DNA from: Clostridiales bacterium
GTDB taxonomy: Bacteria > Bacillota > Clostridia > Christensenellales > Aristaeellaceae
Reading direction: 5' to 3'
DNA length: 61,575 nucleotides
Assembly (NCBI GenBank): GCA_012837965.1
Contig: DUQF01000029.1
Span: forward strand, 1 to 61,575
Below are positions 27,050 through 34,618 of this stretch, one piece after another. Every line of letters starts with the position of its first letter. Positions within the stretch are counted from its first letter, which is position 1. Made by a program: the position numbers and the translations under genes. The notes under the pieces were generated by a model. That model was not told where the DNA came from, did no database searches, and saw only the letters and a list, made by a program, of their open reading frames with translations.

Positions 27050-29343
27050 GTCCCCTCCTTGCAGGATAAAAGCGTTTGGTATATGAGGCTTTGGGTCGGA
27101 TCTGTCTTTTGGATGGGTAAAACGGGCAACACTCGTCCCCCTTCATCACGCCAAAGTAGCTTCACCTCTATTAAAATATACACCCCCGCCCTATCTTTTA
27201 GCAAATTCAAATCCGATTTTTGGCCGGAATAGTAGCTTTTATATACTTCCCGCAGCTCATCCACCGATAGATATACGTTTTTTAGCAAACTTTCGACCGC
27301 TTGACTGGACGCTAAACAAAAAATTTCCGCATTAGGGAAAGCCGCTTTCATTAGCGCCCATTCTCTTGGATGGATAAGGCCATCTGCAAGAATTAAGCGT
27401 CGCACATTGGGCATGGTTTTTTCAACCGCCCCTGTCACTAAAATAACGGGATAGCCACGTCTATCAAGCTGATCCAAGTCAAAAGCAATTGAAGAAAAAG
27501 AGAAAAGTTCATGCATCTTTTGAGCGGTTTGTCTTGAGCGGCATAGAATAACCGTTCCTCTGCTCAGATTTTCAGGAAGGTCTTTGGGTGAGATGGGTCC
27601 TTTGATACCTGCCGTGTCTTTCCCATTAAACACTGCTGTTTTCAAGGCTTCAAGCGCCTGCATTTCGTCCCTTACTTGGTCAGGCGCAATTGCCTGTGTT
27701 CCTGCCCTAAAGGCAAGTACCCGTATTTGCGGTGACGTTCGGCCGTTAAAGGTATTGATGGACGGAACGTAGATTGCATCAAGCTTGGGACTCAGGTTTT
27801 CATGGCAATCGCCCTTACCAAAGGCAATGGCGTCCATTACGGTATTTGCTTGCTCAAACACCAATTTTAAGTGATCTTGGCCGCTGCCCACGCACCTTGA
27901 CGACACCACTGTCAGGTCGGTTGACAAAAAAGCGGGCGACGGATTGCCAATACCAAAGGGAGCAAGCGCTTCAAGGCTTTTAATGGCTTCAATTGTTAGC
28001 TGCTCAAGAGGCCACACTTCATCATAAGCCTGAACGGGATACAGTTCCTTGCCGTTAAGTTGGCGTACAATCGCCTCTTCGAAGGCTTCACGGAAAGTTT
28101 CCACCTTGTCCGCCTTGATGCTAAGGCCAGCAGCCTTTTCATGCCCGCCAAAACGCTCAAACAGGTACTCACATTCTTTTAAGGCATTGTATAGGTGGAT
28201 GCCGCCTGCGCTCCTTGCGCTGCCCATACATACGCCCTCTTGGTTGGATAAACAAACGGTTGGGTAGGCATATTTCTCCGCCAAGCGTCCCGCCGCAAGG
28301 CCGATAACGCCCGTGTTCCAATCATCACCTACCACCACCAAGCTGTGGCGGTTAAAAAGCTGCTCGTCGGTGATCGTTTCCTCGGCTTCTTTTAATACCT
28401 GCTGCTCTTCCCCCCGGCGGCGGGTGTTGAGGCTATCAAGCTCCTTGGCAAGTTCCCTTGCCAAGGGGAGAGAATCGGTCAGTAAAAGGTCAAGGGCTGC
28501 CCGCGCCGTTTCAAGGCGGCCGGAAGCGTTGAGCCTTGGCGCCAGTTGAAAGCCCACCCTGTCAGCAGTAACAGCCTGCCCGGGCGCAACACCCGCCACT
28601 TCTTTTAATGCCACAATTCCGGGGCGGCGGCTTGTTGACAGCTTTTCAAGACCCAGCGCTACGATGGTTCGGTTCTCATCAAGCAAGGGCACCATATCGG
28701 CAATGGTAGCTAGGCAACACAAATCCAACTGTTCAAGGGCAAAAGTTTTACCCTTTAAGGCCTGCGACAACTTCCAAGCCACCCCCGCCCCGCATAGGTA
28801 GGGATAGGGGTAGCCTTCACGCAGGGGCGAAAGCACGCTATCCGCTAAAGGCAGCATATCACCCAAGGTGTGGTGATCAGTCACAATGACCTGCAAGCCA
28901 AGTTCCTTGGCGTAGGCCACCTCTTGTACGGCTGTAATGCCGCAATCAACCGTGACAACCAAATCGGCCTGGCCTTGAAAGGAGGCCAAAGCATCAGCAT
29001 TAAGTCCATAACCCTCGGTATGCCGGTCGGGAATATATACCACGTGTTTAAGACCGATTGACTTAAAGCACTGGCTCAAAATGGCGCTGGCGCACACACC
29101 GTCCACATCATAGTCGCCATAGATGACCGCCCGTTTTTTCTCCCGTACCGCTTGACGAATAAGGATAACGGCCTTGTCCATATCCTTTAGCAAAAAAGGG
29201 TCGTGAAATTGGCTTTCCTGCGGGTACAAAAAAGCGTCGGCCTCCTCCTTGGTTTGAACGCCCCGCGCGTACAGCAGGGAAGCCATCCAATCGGGGTAGC
29301 CTTGGATTTGATAGGAAGCGGTGCGCCTTACAAATTCAATCAT
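27022..29343 (-). CDS. recJ: single-stranded-DNA-specific exonuclease RecJ
   Basis: 5'-3' exonuclease on single-stranded DNA in repair. 773 residues. DHH domain motifs IYGDYDVDGVCAS (about 72-84) and VTDHHTLGD (about 155), then a DHHA1 domain with a GGHEKAAGLSI motif near 395, an OB fold, and a C-terminal extension (about 560-773) typical of Firmicutes. The ATG at 29343 has no clear Shine-Dalgarno; a strong hairpin (29357-29385) lies 13 bases upstream. It overlaps relA by 28 bp. Confidence 0.95.
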   Translation of the reverse strand: MIEFVRRTASYQIQGYPDWMASLLYARGVQTKEEADAFLYPQESQFHDPFLLKDMDKAVILIRQAVREKKRAVIYGDYDVDGVCASAILSQCFKSIGLKHVVYIPDRHTEGYGLNADALASFQGQADLVVTVDCGITAVQEVAYAKELGLQVIVTDHHTLGDMLPLADSVLSPLREGYPYPYLCGAGVAWKLSQALKGKTFALEQLDLCCLATIADMVPLLDENRTIVALGLEKLSTSRRPGIVALKEVAGVAPGQAVTADRVGFQLAPRLNASGRLETARAALDLLLTDSLPLARELAKELDSLNTRRRGEEQQVLKEAEETITDEQLFNRHSLVVVGDDWNTGVIGLAAGRLAEKYAYPTVCLSNQEGVCMGSARSAGGIHLYNALKECEYLFERFGGHEKAAGLSIKADKVETFREAFEEAIVRQLNGKELYPVQAYDEVWPLEQLTIEAIKSLEALAPFGIGNPSPAFLSTDLTVVSSRCVGSGQDHLKLVFEQANTVMDAIAFGKGDCHENLSPKLDAIYVPSINTFNGRTSPQIRVLAFRAGTQAIAPDQVRDEMQALEALKTAVFNGKDTAGIKGPISPKDLPENLSRGTVILCRSRQTAQKMHELFSFSSIAFDLDQLDRRGYPVILVTGAVEKTMPNVRRLILADGLIHPREWALMKAAFPNAEIFCLASSQAVESLLKNVYLSVDELREVYKSYYSGQKSDLNLLKDRAGVYILIEVKLLWRDEGGRVLPVLPIQKTDPTQSLIYQTLLSCKEGTWHTQHFTH

Positions 29344-29356
29344 CTTTTAATAGCAG

Positions 29357-29385
29357 ATGCGCACCGACCCAAGGTCGGTGCGCAT
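29357..29385 (-). promoter_or_regulatory. 13-bp hairpin just before the recJ start
   Basis: ATGCGCACCGACC (29357-29369) pairs perfectly with GGTCGGTGCGCAT (29373-29385) around a 3-base loop. It sits in the 54-bp secF-recJ gap. No T tract follows, so it may affect recJ translation or stabilise the upstream mRNA end rather than terminate. Confidence 0.55.
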
Positions 29386-29397
29386 TGTGTCCAGTTC

Positions 29398-29997
29398 TTA
29401 CCGACCCCGTTTGCGGGGGGTATACAAAAGATAGGCTTCGGGCAAAAGCACTTGGGAGGATTCCCAAGAAATAAGCGCCGATAAACAAAGCGGTATAAGC
29501 AGCAAGGCCATGCGGTTGCCAATAGCCATGAGCGCCGCTAAAGACACCAGCGAAAAAACCAGCACAAAAAGCTTGGTCTTTTTCATTGTTTGGGCAACTG
29601 CATCCTTGACTTCTTCACTCTTAGGCGTTTTTTGCGCCGCTCTGATACCCGGCATTGCGTTGGCCACCGAAACAACAGCCGTAAGTATTAAAAAATACGG
29701 CAGGCTGACCGATGAAGGCATGGCGGGAAATACCACAGACAACAGCGCTGTCAAAGAGAAAACAAGCAGCATATCATTTAGTACTACCACTGAAAACGCA
29801 ATAGCCCCACGCAGGCTAAAGCGCACAAAGCCATAAAGGAAAACCGTAACAACCGCCACCAGCAGGCAGATGGCAAGCTGCTTGTAAGAGATAATATCTT
29901 GATTGTTTTTAAATGTGAGCCCGTTTGCCGTAGTCACAACGGCAATGACAAACACCACCAAAGTAAACAGCAAGACCACCAATAGATTTCTTTTCAC
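29398..29997 (-). CDS. divergent, shortened SecF-like protein
   Basis: 199 residues with about six membrane segments. It occupies the secF position between secD-like and recJ, and the segment SLRGAIAFSVVVLNDMLLVF resembles the SecF second-third helix region. Normal SecF is about 300 residues with a ~100-residue external domain between TM1 and TM2; here that gap is only ~16 residues. The family S-x-N-D-T-x-V motif in TM4 reads SVANAM. So it is SecF by position and topology, but the domain and residues used in proton-driven export appear lost. The gap to the secD-like gene is 5 bp. Confidence 0.6.
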   Translation of the reverse strand: MKRNLLVVLLFTLVVFVIAVVTTANGLTFKNNQDIISYKQLAICLLVAVVTVFLYGFVRFSLRGAIAFSVVVLNDMLLVFSLTALLSVVFPAMPSSVSLPYFLILTAVVSVANAMPGIRAAQKTPKSEEVKDAVAQTMKKTKLFVLVFSLVSLAALMAIGNRMALLLIPLCLSALISWESSQVLLPEAYLLYTPRKRGR

Positions 29998-30002
29998 TTG
30001 AC

Positions 30003-31286
30003 TTAGACCTCCTTCCTTGAGGAATTAGCGGATACAAGCTGGGTGCAGGTAACCAGCATCCTGAGAATGACAAATACCGACACCATGCTGATAACAAGCA
30101 GCATAGCAAGCAGGCGCATGCCTGAACCAATGGCGCCCGCGTCAAAAATGATAAAGCCGACGGCAAGCAGAAGAGCAAGCAAATGTACTTCAAGAACGGC
30201 CATACCTTCCAACTTATAGGCTGCACGCATGGCTTGCACGGGGCTTCGCCCATGCTCCATATCTTTTTCCATGCCGCCAAAAACCGCCTGGATTCCATAA
30301 AGCGAAAGAATTGTTGCGCCTACCACCGTCAGGATGGTGGTGACTGAGTAGTTGCGCTGAGTAAGCGCCACCGCAAACCAGGAAAGGCCAAAGGTACAAA
30401 GAAGCGCCACAGAGCCCAAAAAGCCGGTCAGACGATAGCGAACGGTTAGGGCAAGCGCCGCAATCAGCACCAAGCCCCAGAGAATATATACACTGACAGT
30501 CTGGGCGTTTTCACCCATAAGGGCCGGGCTTTCCACGACCTCAGGCGCGTTAAAATGAACAGGTAACCGTCCTGAGCGCATAAGAAGCGTATAAAACACA
30601 GCATCCTCATAGCTAAAGCCGGGGATGGATGCGCCGCCTTCAAGCTTGCTGCCCACGCTGGCAGTTACAACGTTCATACCGTCCATATTGATGCTCAGAT
30701 TCTGCCCAATCATTTCTTCGGTCTTTTGGGTGAACACTTCAGCGCTTTCCTCATTAAACTGGAAGGAAAGGGCAAAGTTTTGCATGGTTTCATCAGATGG
30801 GTAAAAACCGGCCTGATCAAGGTCTTCATCAGTTAAGAAAGCATTGCCGTCATCATCTTCAAAGGTGAAGGCGCCGGTTTGCAGAATTTTTCCAAGGTCT
30901 TCTTCACTTACACCGCCTTTGGCATAAGAAAAAGACAGCTTGCCTTCTTTCTGATTAACCACCGTTTCAAGCAGCCCAAGGGCATGCAGGCGGTCTGACA
31001 GCACTTTGGCAGAGGCGGTTAAATCCTCTTGGCTCGCTTCTCCTTGAGGGCTTAAAACAATTAGCTCGGTTGTACCAAAGTCTTGCGAAGGCTTAATGGC
31101 TTCCTGCCAGCCGTCATAGGGGGTGGGCACCCAAGGAAGAAGCTTATATAGCCCCTCTTTATCCAGCTTGGTACCCTTGATACCTAAAAAGAAGAAGGCG
31201 ACCAAAGCAACGCAGAAAACAATCAGGCTAAGCGTTGCCCAACCCTTGCCGCTGCTAACTTTAGCCGCTTTTTTTGTTTGTGACAT
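30003..31286 (-). CDS. divergent SecD-like protein
   Basis: 427 residues: an N-terminal membrane helix (about 16-36), an external domain (about 40-265) whose part ASAKVLSDRLHALGLLETVV matches the SecD P1 pattern, then about five helices. SecD usually assists SecYEG export using the proton gradient. The TM4 signature A-V-D-A-N-V-L-I-F is not recognisable (segment SLYGIQAVF), so the key Asp seems absent. HGRSPVQAM after it fits the family. It lies upstream of the SecF-like gene, in the standard secD-secF-recJ-relA order. Confidence 0.65.
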   Translation of the reverse strand: MSQTKKAAKVSSGKGWATLSLIVFCVALVAFFFLGIKGTKLDKEGLYKLLPWVPTPYDGWQEAIKPSQDFGTTELIVLSPQGEASQEDLTASAKVLSDRLHALGLLETVVNQKEGKLSFSYAKGGVSEEDLGKILQTGAFTFEDDDGNAFLTDEDLDQAGFYPSDETMQNFALSFQFNEESAEVFTQKTEEMIGQNLSINMDGMNVVTASVGSKLEGGASIPGFSYEDAVFYTLLMRSGRLPVHFNAPEVVESPALMGENAQTVSVYILWGLVLIAALALTVRYRLTGFLGSVALLCTFGLSWFAVALTQRNYSVTTILTVVGATILSLYGIQAVFGGMEKDMEHGRSPVQAMRAAYKLEGMAVLEVHLLALLLAVGFIIFDAGAIGSGMRLLAMLLVISMVSVFVILRMLVTCTQLVSANSSRKEV

Positions 31287-31333
31287 TGTTCAAATTCCTT
31301 TCGTAAAATAAATATGTAACAACTAAAAAATAA

Positions 31334-31642
31334 CTATCCTGCCCAATCCTCTAAATGAAAGGCCATATAGAAATACTGGCGATAGGAAAGCAGGGGCTTA
31401 GGCTGCCGCCATGCGGATACCCGCCGCAAAACGGAAGTGACGCCCATAGTTACAACCGGCGACTTTATTTCTTCCGGCTGATGCGCCACGCTGTCTTTTA
31501 CATCGCTTGGCAGACAAACGCTGATTTTGACTTCGCTTTCACGCGCCTCAGCCACAGCCTGTCCTTCAAGAGGCACAATTAAATTGCTTGCAAGAAGGTA
31601 AATTCCAAGGGAAAACAGCAACACGCCTATTAATCGTTTCAT
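31334..31642 (-). CDS. small exported or membrane-anchored protein of unknown function
   Basis: 102 residues with one N-terminal hydrophobic segment (about 4-22) followed by a soluble tail; no family recognised. It is the first gene of the minus-strand sec-rec-rel unit, 47 bp before the SecD-like gene, behind a good promoter (31672-31700) with GGGAGGG 9 bases before the ATG. No lipobox. Confidence 0.65.
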   Translation of the reverse strand: MKRLIGVLLFSLGIYLLASNLIVPLEGQAVAEARESEVKISVCLPSDVKDSVAHQPEEIKSPVVTMGVTSVLRRVSAWRQPKPLLSYRQYFYMAFHLEDWAG

Positions 31643-31671
31643 GCGCTACCCTCCCTTTTAAAAGTAGAACT

Positions 31672-31700
31672 ATTATAAAGGAAAACTTTGTTTTCGTAAA
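31672..31700 (-). promoter_or_regulatory. promoter of the secD-secF-recJ-relA unit
   Basis: Minus strand TTTACG (31700-31695), 17-bp spacer, TATAAT (31677-31672). Its -35 is 2 bp from the -35 of the divergent rpsF promoter. Confidence 0.7.
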
Positions 31701-31702
31701 GC

Positions 31703-31731
31703 TTGCAAAGAATATAGAATGCTGTTATAAT
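31703..31731 (+). promoter_or_regulatory. rpsF operon promoter
   Basis: TTGCAA (31703-31708), 17-bp spacer, extended -10 TGTTATAAT (TATAAT 31726-31731). It is back to back with the minus-strand promoter. Confidence 0.75.
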
Positions 31732-31750
31732 TTGTAATTGGCACATCCTT

Positions 31751-31790
31751 GCGCCGCAGGTTAGCGGCGCCATAAGTCCGTGAGGAGGTG
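31751..31790 (+). promoter_or_regulatory. candidate S6:S18-binding leader of rpsF
   Basis: The leader has a hairpin GCGCCGC/GCGGCGC (31751-31757 with 31764-31770), then a single-stranded CCG (about 31778-31780) immediately before the GAGGAGGTG ribosome binding site. The S6:S18 autoregulatory motif known from rpsF leaders also combines a hairpin with a CCG bulge. The match is by eye and partial. Confidence 0.4.
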
Positions 31791-31797
31791 AAAGAAA

Positions 31798-32193
31798 TTG
31801 AAGTATGAACTGATTTACATCATCGACACTGCCGTAGAAGAGGAAGAGCGCAAGGCGCTGATTGAACGATTCAATGACCTCATTAAAACCAACGAAGGCG
31901 CTGTCGAAAAGGTGGAAGAATGGGGCAAGCGCCGCCTGGCCTACCCCATCAACGACAAGCCGGAGGGTTACTATGTGCTGGTCAACTTCTCCGCCCCGTC
32001 CAGTCTTCCCAAGGAGCTGGAGCGCATCCTCGGCATTACCGAGCCCATTATGCGCTATCTGGTCACCCGTGTGGAAGAAAAAACCAGTAAGGTAAAGCCG
32101 CGCAGCGCACCCGCTCCCCGCGCCTTTAACCGTGATGGCGAGGCCGAAGCGCCCGCCGCTCAGCAACCCTCTGACGAGCAAAGCGCTAAGTAA
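31798..32193 (+). CDS. rpsF: 30S ribosomal protein S6
   Basis: 131 residues. The S6 domain (MKYELIYIIDTAVEEEE, then WGKRRLAYPINDKPEGYYVL) covers about 1-95, with an alanine/proline-rich acidic tail after it. S6 binds S18 and 16S rRNA in the platform. The start is TTG at 31798, chosen because GGAGGTG lies exactly 7 bases upstream and no ATG is available. It is first in rpsF-ssb-rpsR, the standard order. Confidence 0.97.
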   Translation: MKYELIYIIDTAVEEEERKALIERFNDLIKTNEGAVEKVEEWGKRRLAYPINDKPEGYYVLVNFSAPSSLPKELERILGITEPIMRYLVTRVEEKTSKVKPRSAPAPRAFNRDGEAEAPAAQQPSDEQSAK

Positions 32194-32204
32194 AGGAGGA
32201 AACC

Positions 32205-32621
32205 GTGAACAAAGTATTTATTATCGGCAACCTAACCCGTGATCCCGAATTGCGTACGACGTCAACGGGTATCTCGGTTTGTACATTTACCGTTGCAGTC
32301 AATCGCCGCCGTAGCGGCGCCGAAGCAGGCCAGCCCGACGCGGATTTCTTCAGGGTCACCGCTTGGCGTCAATTGGGCGAATTGTGCAACCGTTACTTGG
32401 CAAAAGGCCGTAAGGTCGCCGTGGTAGGCTCCATCACCATGTCCACTTTCACAGGTAATGACGGCCAAGTCCGCTCCAACTTGGAAGTGACGGCAGATGA
32501 GGTGGAATTCCTCACTCCCCGCTCCGAGCAGGGTAGTGAATCGGTATCGGCTCCCGCAGCCTCAACCGATCCGCACGATAGCGACTTTGTTCAAGTAAAT
32601 GACGACGACCTGCCTTTCTAA
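32205..32621 (+). CDS. ssb: single-stranded DNA-binding protein
   Basis: 138 residues. OB fold (about 1-105) starting MNKVFIIGNLTRDPELR, a low-complexity linker, and the acidic C-terminal tip DDDLPF that docks replication and repair proteins. The start is GTG at 32205 with AAAGGAGG upstream. It lies 11 bp after rpsF and 23 bp before rpsR. Confidence 0.97.
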   Translation: MNKVFIIGNLTRDPELRTTSTGISVCTFTVAVNRRRSGAEAGQPDADFFRVTAWRQLGELCNRYLAKGRKVAVVGSITMSTFTGNDGQVRSNLEVTADEVEFLTPRSEQGSESVSAPAASTDPHDSDFVQVNDDDLPF

Positions 32622-32644
32622 CACAGGTCATTTAGGAGGAAATC

Positions 32645-32899
32645 ATGTCTGAAGATCGCAACGAAAGACGGTTTCGCCCTCGCGGCCGCCGTCCACGCCG
32701 CAAGGTGTGCGATTTTTGCGCCGGCAAAATCCCATATATCGACTATAAAGATTCCAACCGTCTGCGTCGCTATATGACCGAGCGTGGCAAAATCGCGCCC
32801 CGTCGCATGAGCGGCTTGTGCGCAAAGCATCAGCGTCAGCTGGCTTCTGCCATCAAGCGTGCCCGTGCCATTGCACTTCTGCCCTATACCGCAGATTAA
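32645..32899 (+). CDS. rpsR: 30S ribosomal protein S18
   Basis: 84 residues with [17 protein letters not shown] and the core [14 protein letters not shown]. The cysteines in CDFC and in GLCAKHQ make it the zinc-binding (C+) form of S18. It partners S6. AGGAGG precedes the ATG and an intrinsic terminator follows. Confidence 0.97.
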   Translation: MSEDRNERRFRPRGRRPRRKVCDFCAGKIPYIDYKDSNRLRRYMTERGKIAPRRMSGLCAKHQRQLASAIKRARAIALLPYTAD

Positions 32900-32903
32900 C
32901 CAA

Positions 32904-32936
32904 AAGCGCTCCGCAGTGGGCGCTTATATTTTTTTG
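32904..32936 (+). terminator. terminator of rpsF-ssb-rpsR
   Basis: AAGCGCTC (32904-32911) pairs with GGGCGCTT (32918-32925; one wobble), followed by TATATTTTTTTG. Confidence 0.85.
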
Positions 32937-32966
32937 TGCTGATGAACTGATAGAGGTTGTAAATAA

Positions 32967-33605
32967 ATGAAAAAGCATATCCTACTGTATGGCGATTCCA
33001 ATACTTGGGGGCATGATGGTATAAACATGTGCCGCTACCCTGATAGTGTCCGGTGGACTTCCCAAGTCAAGGAGATGTTGGGCGAAGGCTACTATGTTAT
33101 TGCTGAAGGCTTATCGGGACGTACCACCGTTTTTGACGATCCCCTCACCGAGGGACTAAGCGGCATCAGTACGCTGGCCCCCATTTTGATGAGCCATATG
33201 CCACTTGATTACTTAGTGATTATGCTGGGAACCAACGACACCAAGGCACGTTTTAGCGCAACCGCCCACAATATTACCAAGGGGTTAATCCGTTTGGTAA
33301 AAAAAGCACGGTCTTTGGAGGTCTGGCGCCTGGAGCCCCAAATTTTGGTGATAGCACCCATCATCATCGATAAAAGGATATACGACGTTGCGGAAAGCGC
33401 CGGCGGCATGGGAGCGGGTTGCGTTGAAAAAAGCGAAATGCTGCCCTCCCTCTATAAGGAAGCGGCAAAACTACTAAATGTTGATTATATGGATTCAAAC
33501 CCCTATGTAACCCCCGCCATCGGCGATTGGATGCACTTTGATAGGCAATCCAACGGCCGCTTTGCCAAGGCTTTGGCAGAAACCATCGTTAAAAACCTTG
33601 GATAA
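32967..33605 (+). CDS. SGNH-family esterase/hydrolase
   Basis: 212 residues. GDSN block (LYGDSNTWG, residues 7-15, catalytic Ser), block with GLSGRTT near 50, LGTNDTK near 90 and the C-terminal D-x-x-H in GDWMHFD near 189 define the arylesterase-like SGNH hydrolases. No signal peptide is visible, so it is cytoplasmic. The substrate is unknown. It is monocistronic between two terminators. Confidence 0.9.
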   Translation: MKKHILLYGDSNTWGHDGINMCRYPDSVRWTSQVKEMLGEGYYVIAEGLSGRTTVFDDPLTEGLSGISTLAPILMSHMPLDYLVIMLGTNDTKARFSATAHNITKGLIRLVKKARSLEVWRLEPQILVIAPIIIDKRIYDVAESAGGMGAGCVEKSEMLPSLYKEAAKLLNVDYMDSNPYVTPAIGDWMHFDRQSNGRFAKALAETIVKNLG

Positions 33606-33642
33606 AGGCTATTTTTAATAGGTCAAACCCTATATTTTTATC

Positions 33643-33675
33643 ATCACCCTCGCTCAACCGGCGCGGGTGATTTTA
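33643..33675 (+). terminator. terminator after the SGNH hydrolase gene
   Basis: ATCACCC (33643-33649) pairs with GGGTGAT (33665-33671), followed by TTTA. Its tail touches the first of the Pho-box-like repeats. Confidence 0.65.
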
Positions 33676-33718
33676 CATATTTACATAGATTTTACATATC
33701 AAGGGAGCTGATTTTACC
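33672..33718 (+). promoter_or_regulatory. Pho-box-like repeats upstream of pstS
   Basis: TTTACA at 33672, 33680 and 33691, and TTTACC at 33713. The last three are spaced 11 and 22 bp, the 11-bp period of PhoP/PhoB direct repeats (TT-x-ACA plus 5 bp) known from Gram-positive bacteria. They lie about 70-115 bp before the pstS ATG; a possible -10 TATCAT is at 33728-33733. The response regulator of this operon (37820-38500) is the obvious binder. Confidence 0.6.
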
Positions 33719-33786
33719 TTTCTGTTTTATCATAAAGGTGCGGTAAAAAGTTGCCGCAATCATCGACTTAAAAAGGAGAACAAATA

Positions 33787-34614
33787 ATGAAAAAACTACT
33801 CAGTCTTATTCTAACCGCTATCCTGTGCCTGTCCGTCATGGTCGGCGCCACTGCCCAGGAAGCCCTGTCCGGAAGCATCGCTACCGACGGCTCCACCTCT
33901 ATGGAAAAGGTTATCGGCATCCTGTCCGAACAGTTCATGATCGACAACCCCGACGTTGCCATCACCTACGATGCCACCGGTTCAGGCACCGGCGTCGCCG
34001 CCGCTTTGAACGGCACCGCCGATATCGGTCTTGCTTCCCGTGCCCTGAAGGAAGAAGAAGTTGCCCAGGGTCTGAAGTCCATCGTGGTTGCCCTTGACGG
34101 CATCGCCATCATCGTGAATGAAAAGTGCCCCGTTGACAACCTGACCCTGCAGGAAGTTGCCGACATTTTCACCGGCAAAATAACCTCTTGGAAAGACTTC
34201 GGCGGCGAAGGCGACATCGCTTGCATCGGCCGTGAAGCCGGTTCCGGCACCCGTGACGGTTTTGAATCCATCACCAAGACCAAAGACGCAAACAAGCTGG
34301 TTCAGGAACTGACCTCCACCGGCGCCGTCATCACCGCTGTTGCTTCCAACGCATCTGGCATCGGTTATGCTTCCTCTTCCGCAGTTGAAGGCCAGGAAGG
34401 CATCAAAGTGCTTACCATCGACGGCGTAGAGTGCACCGAAGAAAACATTGCCAACGGCAGCTACCTCATCCAGCGTCCCTTCAACCTTGTTGTGAAGGAA
34501 GGCGCCGAGCTTCCCAAGCAAGTGCAGGCTTTCATCGACTTCATGCTTTCTGAAGAAGCCGCTCCCCTGGTTGCCAAGGCCGGTGCCGTACCGCCCGCTC
34601 AGCCCGAGAAGTAA
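33787..34614 (+). CDS. pstS: phosphate ABC transporter substrate-binding protein
   Basis: 275 residues. The signal peptide (about 1-23, ending ATA) is followed by QEALSGSIATDGSTSMEKV; phosphate-binding segments are DGSTS, ATGSGTGV, GLASR and GREAGSGTRDGF. It captures phosphate outside the membrane for PstCA. There is no lipobox (the only cysteine, in ILCLS, is not in context). AAAAGGAG lies before the ATG. First gene of pstSCAB-phoU-phoBR, behind Pho-box-like repeats. Confidence 0.95.
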   Translation: MKKLLSLILTAILCLSVMVGATAQEALSGSIATDGSTSMEKVIGILSEQFMIDNPDVAITYDATGSGTGVAAALNGTADIGLASRALKEEEVAQGLKSIVVALDGIAIIVNEKCPVDNLTLQEVADIFTGKITSWKDFGGEGDIACIGREAGSGTRDGFESITKTKDANKLVQELTSTGAVITAVASNASGIGYASSSAVEGQEGIKVLTIDGVECTEENIANGSYLIQRPFNLVVKEGAELPKQVQAFIDFMLSEEAAPLVAKAGAVPPAQPEK

Positions 34615-34618
34615 TCAA

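Noticed and set aside
31639-32181. 180-codon minus-strand frame opposite rpsF
   Set aside because: Shadow of the S6 gene; it would also overlap both divergent promoters.
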